From the NCBI GenBank assembly GCA_030151135.1, contig JASLEQ010000053.1:1-9905 (forward strand): 9,905 nucleotides of DNA, given 5' to 3'. Both the position numbers and the translations under genes were made by a program. Within the stretch, counting starts at the first letter, position 1, and every line of letters begins with the position of its first letter. Positions 6,224 through 9,905 of this stretch are shown one piece after another. Under the pieces are notes generated by a model, which saw nothing but the letters and a program-made list of their open reading frames with translations, made no database searches and was not told where the DNA came from. Source of the DNA: Candidatus Sulfotelmatobacter sp. (GTDB lineage Bacteria > Acidobacteriota > Terriglobia > Terriglobales > SbA1).

Positions 6224-7372
6224 TTATTCTGTGACGACGGCCTTCACCAGGTTGCGCGGATGATCGACGTCATAGCCTTTTTTCACGGCCACGTGATAGG
6301 CGAAAAGCTGCAAGGGAATGACTTCCAGAATTGGCAGCAGAAGTTCTGGGCCTTTGGGTACATAGAAAACCTGATCGGCAATTTCAGCGACTTCCTTGTC
6401 GCCCTCGGTTGCAACGCTGACCAGAGGACCGCGGCGCGAGCGGACTTCCCGCATCACATCCAGCGTGCGTCGATAACGCAGGACTGAATCCGGATCGTGC
6501 GCGTCGTGTGTTGCCAGCACCACTACAGGAAGTTTCTCGTCGACGAGGGCATTCGGCCCGTGCTTCAGTTCTCCCGCGGGATATCCCTCAGCATGCGCGT
6601 AAGAAATTTCTTTGAGTTTGAGCGCGCCTTCCCGTGCAATGGCGTAATGCACGCCGCGCCCAAGATAAAGAAACTTTTCCGACTTGAAATGTCTCGATGC
6701 GTATTTTTCGGCAAGCTCATCCCACTGCGCGAGCCCGCGCTCAATCTGTTCGGGAATGCGCAGCAGGCACTGCAAATCCGTCCGCGCAACTTCGGTGGTC
6801 ATGCGTCCACGCTTCCGGGCGAAGAACAAGGCCATGAGATATAGGATTGTGACTTGCGCCGTGAAGCTCTTGGTCGCCGGAATGGAAATCTCCGGACCTG
6901 CTCCGGTAATCAAGGCCGCTCCTGCTTCGCGCACGATCGTGGTGTTGGGAACGTTCGAAATGGCGATTGTCTTAACTCCCCGCGTGAGGGCTTCGCGCTG
7001 GGCGGCAATCGTATCGGCAGTCTCACCGGATTGCGTAATGACCATCACGACGGGATCAACCGCGGCATGTGTCGAGCGATAGCAATACTCGCTGGCATAT
7101 TCCACGTCGACCGCAACGCCGGAAAGATCTTCGATCATGATCTCGCCCGCCAGTCCCGCATGACGGCTTGAACCGCTGGCGGCAATGATCAGTTTCTCGA
7201 ACGTCAGCAAGGCTCCTTCGACTGGCTGCAATGCACCGGGAAAGATGATGTCGTCCTTCAGGTGCTTGCCAATGGTTTTGGCGATAGCGACCGGCTGTTC
7301 ATAGATCTCGCGCCGCATGGCGTGTTCAAATTTCTGGCTCGGAGCAGTCTTTTTCTTTTTCGGTGGAGTCAT
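6224..7372 (-). CDS. GlmS-like sugar isomerase (double SIS domain) without glutaminase domain
   Basis: Predicted 382 residues. It aligns from 'FEHAMRREIYEQP' to the final 'DVDHPRNLVKAVVTE' with the isomerase half of glucosamine-6-phosphate synthase (GlmS), which makes GlcN-6-P from fructose-6-P. Two SIS domains are visible. Conserved elements are the phosphate loop ASGSS (65-69; GlmS has CGTS), TQSGETADT (113-121), LKEISYAHAE with the catalytic glutamate near 255, ELKHGP with the ring-opening histidine near 271, and the Schiff-base lysine near 377. The N-terminal Cys-type glutaminase domain (about 240 residues) is absent, so the enzyme cannot draw ammonia from glutamine by itself. It may use free ammonia, or run in reverse as a GlcN-6-P deaminase (NagB-II/GlmD-like). 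The ATG at 7372 is preferred; an in-frame TTG at 7408 would add 12 residues. A lysine-rich stretch (PPKKKK) opens the protein. It lies 45 bp after the transporter gene. Confidence 0.85.
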   Translation of the reverse strand: MTPPKKKKTAPSQKFEHAMRREIYEQPVAIAKTIGKHLKDDIIFPGALQPVEGALLTFEKLIIAASGSSRHAGLAGEIMIEDLSGVAVDVEYASEYCYRSTHAAVDPVVMVITQSGETADTIAAQREALTRGVKTIAISNVPNTTIVREAGAALITGAGPEISIPATKSFTAQVTILYLMALFFARKRGRMTTEVARTDLQCLLRIPEQIERGLAQWDELAEKYASRHFKSEKFLYLGRGVHYAIAREGALKLKEISYAHAEGYPAGELKHGPNALVDEKLPVVVLATHDAHDPDSVLRYRRTLDVMREVRSRRGPLVSVATEGDKEVAEIADQVFYVPKGPELLLPILEVIPLQLFAYHVAVKKGYDVDHPRNLVKAVVTE

Positions 7373-7417
7373 GATCGTGTGTGTTGGACGAATCTCCCTG
7401 TGAATCAATCTCCGTCT

Positions 7418-9208
7418 TCAGGCCTTTGCCTGAGCGCCTTCGAAGTAGGCTTCGATCTCTTCGAGCGTCTTTCCTTTTGTCTCAGGCAGGAACCAAGTCG
7501 CCGTGATGAAGTAAATCACGGTAAAGCCGGCGAATCCGAAGAACATCGTCGAATATCCGTACTTGCCGACCGTGGGCAGGAAGATTGCCGCGATGGCCGT
7601 CGATACCGCCTGGTTCAAGAGCAGTGCGATGCTCATGCCGTTCGACCGGATTCGTGTTGGCATCAACTCTGAGAGTGCCAGCCAGACGCAAACGCCAGGA
7701 CCAACCGCGTAGAAGGCCATGAAGACAAAGAGCGTAATTGCGACGAACCAGCCATTGCTGGAGGTTGGCACTGGCGTGAGGAAGGCGTTCACGATCTGCA
7801 GCGGCGCAGTCTTCGCGGCTTCGAAGTCGGCGAACGGATTCGATAAGAACGCGATCACCTTATTCGCCGGAACACAACCTTCCCGATTAATCACGACCGG
7901 CTTTGCGGCGGTTGCATCGGAGCGGAGAACCGGTGTTGCGGCACGGAAGTCGCCGTAAGAATAGATGACCACCAGTGAGTTTCGCCCCGAGGGCAGTTGG
8001 TCGCTCGCATTGGCGATTGCACTGTCATAAGTGACGGTGGCTGTTTGATCGGGAGTAATCAGCTTCTGAACTGCGGCCTTCATGTCAGTCCGCTGGCTCT
8101 CGGTGCGATGGAAGATGATGCCCGTACAAAGCATCGAGAGGATGATGCCGGCAGTTCCGATACCGAGCAGAAACTTGCGTCCCTTGCGATCGACGAGCGC
8201 GACGCCAAGAGCAGTCACGCAAAAGTTGATGATCGTGAAGACCACGTATCCCCAATGCGAGGCGATGTCCGATAGCCCGCTTTGGAGGAGGATGTTGGTG
8301 TTGTAGGCAATGATCGAGTTGATGCCAGTGGTCTGGTTGCAGGCCAGAATGACGCACGCGATGATGAAAGGGACAACGTACTTGCGCCGGAGCAGGGACT
8401 CTTTGACCTTCGATTGTCCCGAGGAGTTCGAGTCTTCGCCTTTGCCGGTCTCCTGCATCTCGCGGAGTTCGATGTCCGCCTGTTCCGTGGTTCGCGATCG
8501 GAGAAGGGCTGAGTACGCCGCCTCTTTCTTACCGCGGCGCAGCAGCCATCTCGGAGATTCCGCAACCATAAAGCTTCCGATTACAAACAGAATTCCGGGA
8601 GGCAGCGACACCCAGAAGATTCCGCGCCACGCGGAATCCTGGAAGGCGAGTAATTTAGCGGCGTCGTGAAGCTTCGCGACCTCATCGACCCGGAAGCTGA
8701 AATACGCGCCGACAAGCGCAGCAGTCACAATCCCCAAGGTGAGAAGCCACTGAAAGATTCCGGTACCCTTGCCGCGGTTCGATGCCGTGAGGCATTCAGC
8801 GAGGTAAAGAGGTACGACGACTCCGATCAATCCTGCGCTCACTCCCTGCAGCAGACGTCCGAACACCAGAGAACTGTAGCCTTGGGAAAGCGCGATCACG
8901 GGAATACTGATGACAAACATCAGGCCACTCAGGCCCATCAACGATCTTCTTCCCATCCAGTCCGCGAGCAATCCGGCGAAAAGTGTTGAGATCACACTGC
9001 CGAGCAGGACCGCTGCCACGACTGTGGAGAGCTGCGTTCTCGTAAAAGTTGAGCTGGCTTCGAGGTAGGGAAGGGCGCCTGCGATAATTCCGACGTCAAC
9101 GCCGTACAGCAGACCTCCCAGTCCGGAGACGATCAACAGGAAGCGGTTGTAAAAGACCTTCTTGCTGTCGAGGGCGGATAGAGCAGTGTTTGCTGTTTGT
9201 GTATTCAT
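7418..9208 (-). CDS. MFS sugar-porter transporter with long periplasmic loop
   Basis: Predicted 596 residues and twelve membrane helices of the sugar porter family (PF00083), inner membrane. Family signatures are DWMGRR after helix 2, VPLYLAE in helix 4, AESPRWLL after helix 6, the QTTGINSIIAYN segment in helix 7, DRKGRK after helix 8, and PETKGKTLEEIE after helix 12. Members import hexoses, pentoses or inositol, usually with protons; the substrate here is not readable. The protein is about 110-120 residues longer than usual (about 470-480). The excess lies between helices 9 and 10 (residues about 368-485), which should face the periplasm. The central cytoplasmic loop (about 224-275) has a charged Gly/Ser-rich part. 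The SIS-domain sugar isomerase gene follows 45 bp downstream, suggesting one operon. The ATG at 9208 lacks a clear Shine-Dalgarno. A weak -10-like TACAAT on this strand lies at 9288-9293. Confidence 0.88.
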   Translation of the reverse strand: MNTQTANTALSALDSKKVFYNRFLLIVSGLGGLLYGVDVGIIAGALPYLEASSTFTRTQLSTVVAAVLLGSVISTLFAGLLADWMGRRSLMGLSGLMFVISIPVIALSQGYSSLVFGRLLQGVSAGLIGVVVPLYLAECLTASNRGKGTGIFQWLLTLGIVTAALVGAYFSFRVDEVAKLHDAAKLLAFQDSAWRGIFWVSLPPGILFVIGSFMVAESPRWLLRRGKKEAAYSALLRSRTTEQADIELREMQETGKGEDSNSSGQSKVKESLLRRKYVVPFIIACVILACNQTTGINSIIAYNTNILLQSGLSDIASHWGYVVFTIINFCVTALGVALVDRKGRKFLLGIGTAGIILSMLCTGIIFHRTESQRTDMKAAVQKLITPDQTATVTYDSAIANASDQLPSGRNSLVVIYSYGDFRAATPVLRSDATAAKPVVINREGCVPANKVIAFLSNPFADFEAAKTAPLQIVNAFLTPVPTSSNGWFVAITLFVFMAFYAVGPGVCVWLALSELMPTRIRSNGMSIALLLNQAVSTAIAAIFLPTVGKYGYSTMFFGFAGFTVIYFITATWFLPETKGKTLEEIEAYFEGAQAKA

Positions 9209-9401
9209 AGAAGACAGTGAAGCGACACTTCGCGCTGAAACCTCGGTTGCGCCCTCAGTGCTGGATTGTCGTGAAATGTAACTTGGAATTGTAGCTTAGA
9301 GGCCGTTGCGATTTGCGAAAGTGCTATAGCCGCCAGAAATAAATGCTGGGCGAAGCAGTCCTGCGGATCCAGAGCCTTCGACCATCACAGAGGGACATGC
9401 C

Positions 9402-9905
9402 TTACGGTTGGACCGTCTGTAAAGTTTCCGAAAGATATGCCGTGCGGCAAATGTAGCGCTGCATTTTGCCGCTGGTCGTTCGAGGCAAAGTCCATGGCTT
9501 CACCAGAACGATGTGGTCGACGTGCAGGTCGTGCGTTTCACTAATCGAAGCGGATATGCGCGAGCTGATCTCCTGCAGTTCCGCGGTACTCAGGCGCGCA
9601 TCGACTTCCTGCACCAGGACGAGCTGTTCAAACCCGTCGCGCTGCACGGAAAACGCAGCGCCGCTGGACGGCTGCAAGGAAGGATGCGAGCGTTGGGCTG
9701 TGAATTCCAAGTCGTGCGGATAGTAATTCTGGCCGCGAATGATAATAAGGTCCTTGATGCGTCCGGTTATGTAAAGCTGATTTTCGTACAGAAATCCCAG
9801 GTCGCCGGTGCGAAGGTAAGGTCCATCACCGTTCGCCAGGCGCGCATGGAACGTCTCTTGCGTTTCCGTGTGTCGCGCCCAATATCCTGCGGCAACGCTC
9901 GGACC
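9402..9905 (-). CDS. Fatty-acyl-AMP ligase (FAAL), C-terminal part
   Basis: Only the last 167 residues are in the window; the gene continues beyond 9905. It belongs to the adenylate-forming superfamily. Visible core motifs, in order, are GYW near the edge, LRTGDLGF (A7; 9792-9815), GRIKDLIIIRGQNYYPHDLE (A8; 9705-9764), and PRTTSGKMQR with the catalytic lysine codon at 9465-9467 (A10). The A8 form with IIIRG.N.YP.D.E is typical of fatty-acyl-AMP ligases, which activate fatty acids as acyl-adenylates and pass them to acyl carrier proteins of PKS/NRPS or lipid pathways; acyl-CoA ligases differ here. The protein ends about 20 residues after A10, so no carrier domain is fused at its C-terminus. 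A fused domain at the N-terminus, or a separate ACP gene, could lie beyond the right edge. Confidence 0.85.
   Translation of the reverse strand, partial: GPSVAAGYWARHTETQETFHARLANGDGPYLRTGDLGFLYENQLYITGRIKDLIIIRGQNYYPHDLEFTAQRSHPSLQPSSGAAFSVQRDGFEQLVLVQEVDARLSTAELQEISSRISASISETHDLHVDHIVLVKPWTLPRTTSGKMQRYICRTAYLSETLQTVQP

Noticed and set aside
6215..6232. Shared bidirectional terminator between the convergent genes
   Set aside because: Only a 4-bp ACAG/CTGT pairing surrounds the T-run, which is too weak to call.
9209..9401. Promoter of the transporter gene
   Set aside because: A TACAAT on the minus strand (9288-9293) resembles a -10 box but no acceptable -35 sits 16-18 bp upstream, so it is mentioned only in the gene entry.

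Overview
The window is about 9.9 kb of moderately high-GC bacterial DNA and most likely comes from an acidobacterium of the Terriglobia/Acidobacteriaceae type. Three things point there: a secreted GloVer-repeat protein, a secreted TPR-plus-redoxin protein, and a FecR-like surface protein with a C-terminal anchor. All three are frequent in that phylum. The placement rests on remembered family distributions and the general look of the intergenic DNA, not on a marker gene.

The left half (1-6214) is read rightward. It holds a secreted protein of seven GloVer repeats, probably a beta-propeller (120-1343). A hairpin with the shape of a terminator follows. Next is a secreted protein with a beta-rich N-terminal region, TPR-like helices and a C-terminal TlpA/thioredoxin-like domain (1540-3506). 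That gene is broken by a frameshift inside the thioredoxin fold near 3240. A 451-bp gene-free stretch follows; it is rich in inverted and direct repeats and has one perfect CRP/FNR-like palindrome. Then come a short RNB-family exoribonuclease (3958-5418) and a FecR-like exported protein with a C-terminal membrane segment (5537-6214).

The right half (6224-9905) is read leftward and meets the left half tail to tail with only 9 bp between stop codons. In transcription order it has the C-terminal end of a fatty-acyl-AMP ligase that enters from beyond the right edge, a 193-bp gap, a sugar-porter MFS transporter with an unusually long periplasmic loop, and 45 bp later a stand-alone GlmS-like sugar isomerase (SIS) protein without a glutaminase domain. 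The last two look like a small operon for uptake and phosphosugar metabolism, possibly of amino sugars.

I see no rRNA, tRNA, CRISPR array, transposase or phage gene. The points most worth a second look are the isomerase-only GlmS homologue, the enlarged transporter loop, the frameshifted redoxin gene, the altered catalytic motif of the RNB protein, and the repeat-rich gap before it. I do not see a clearly new multi-gene system.
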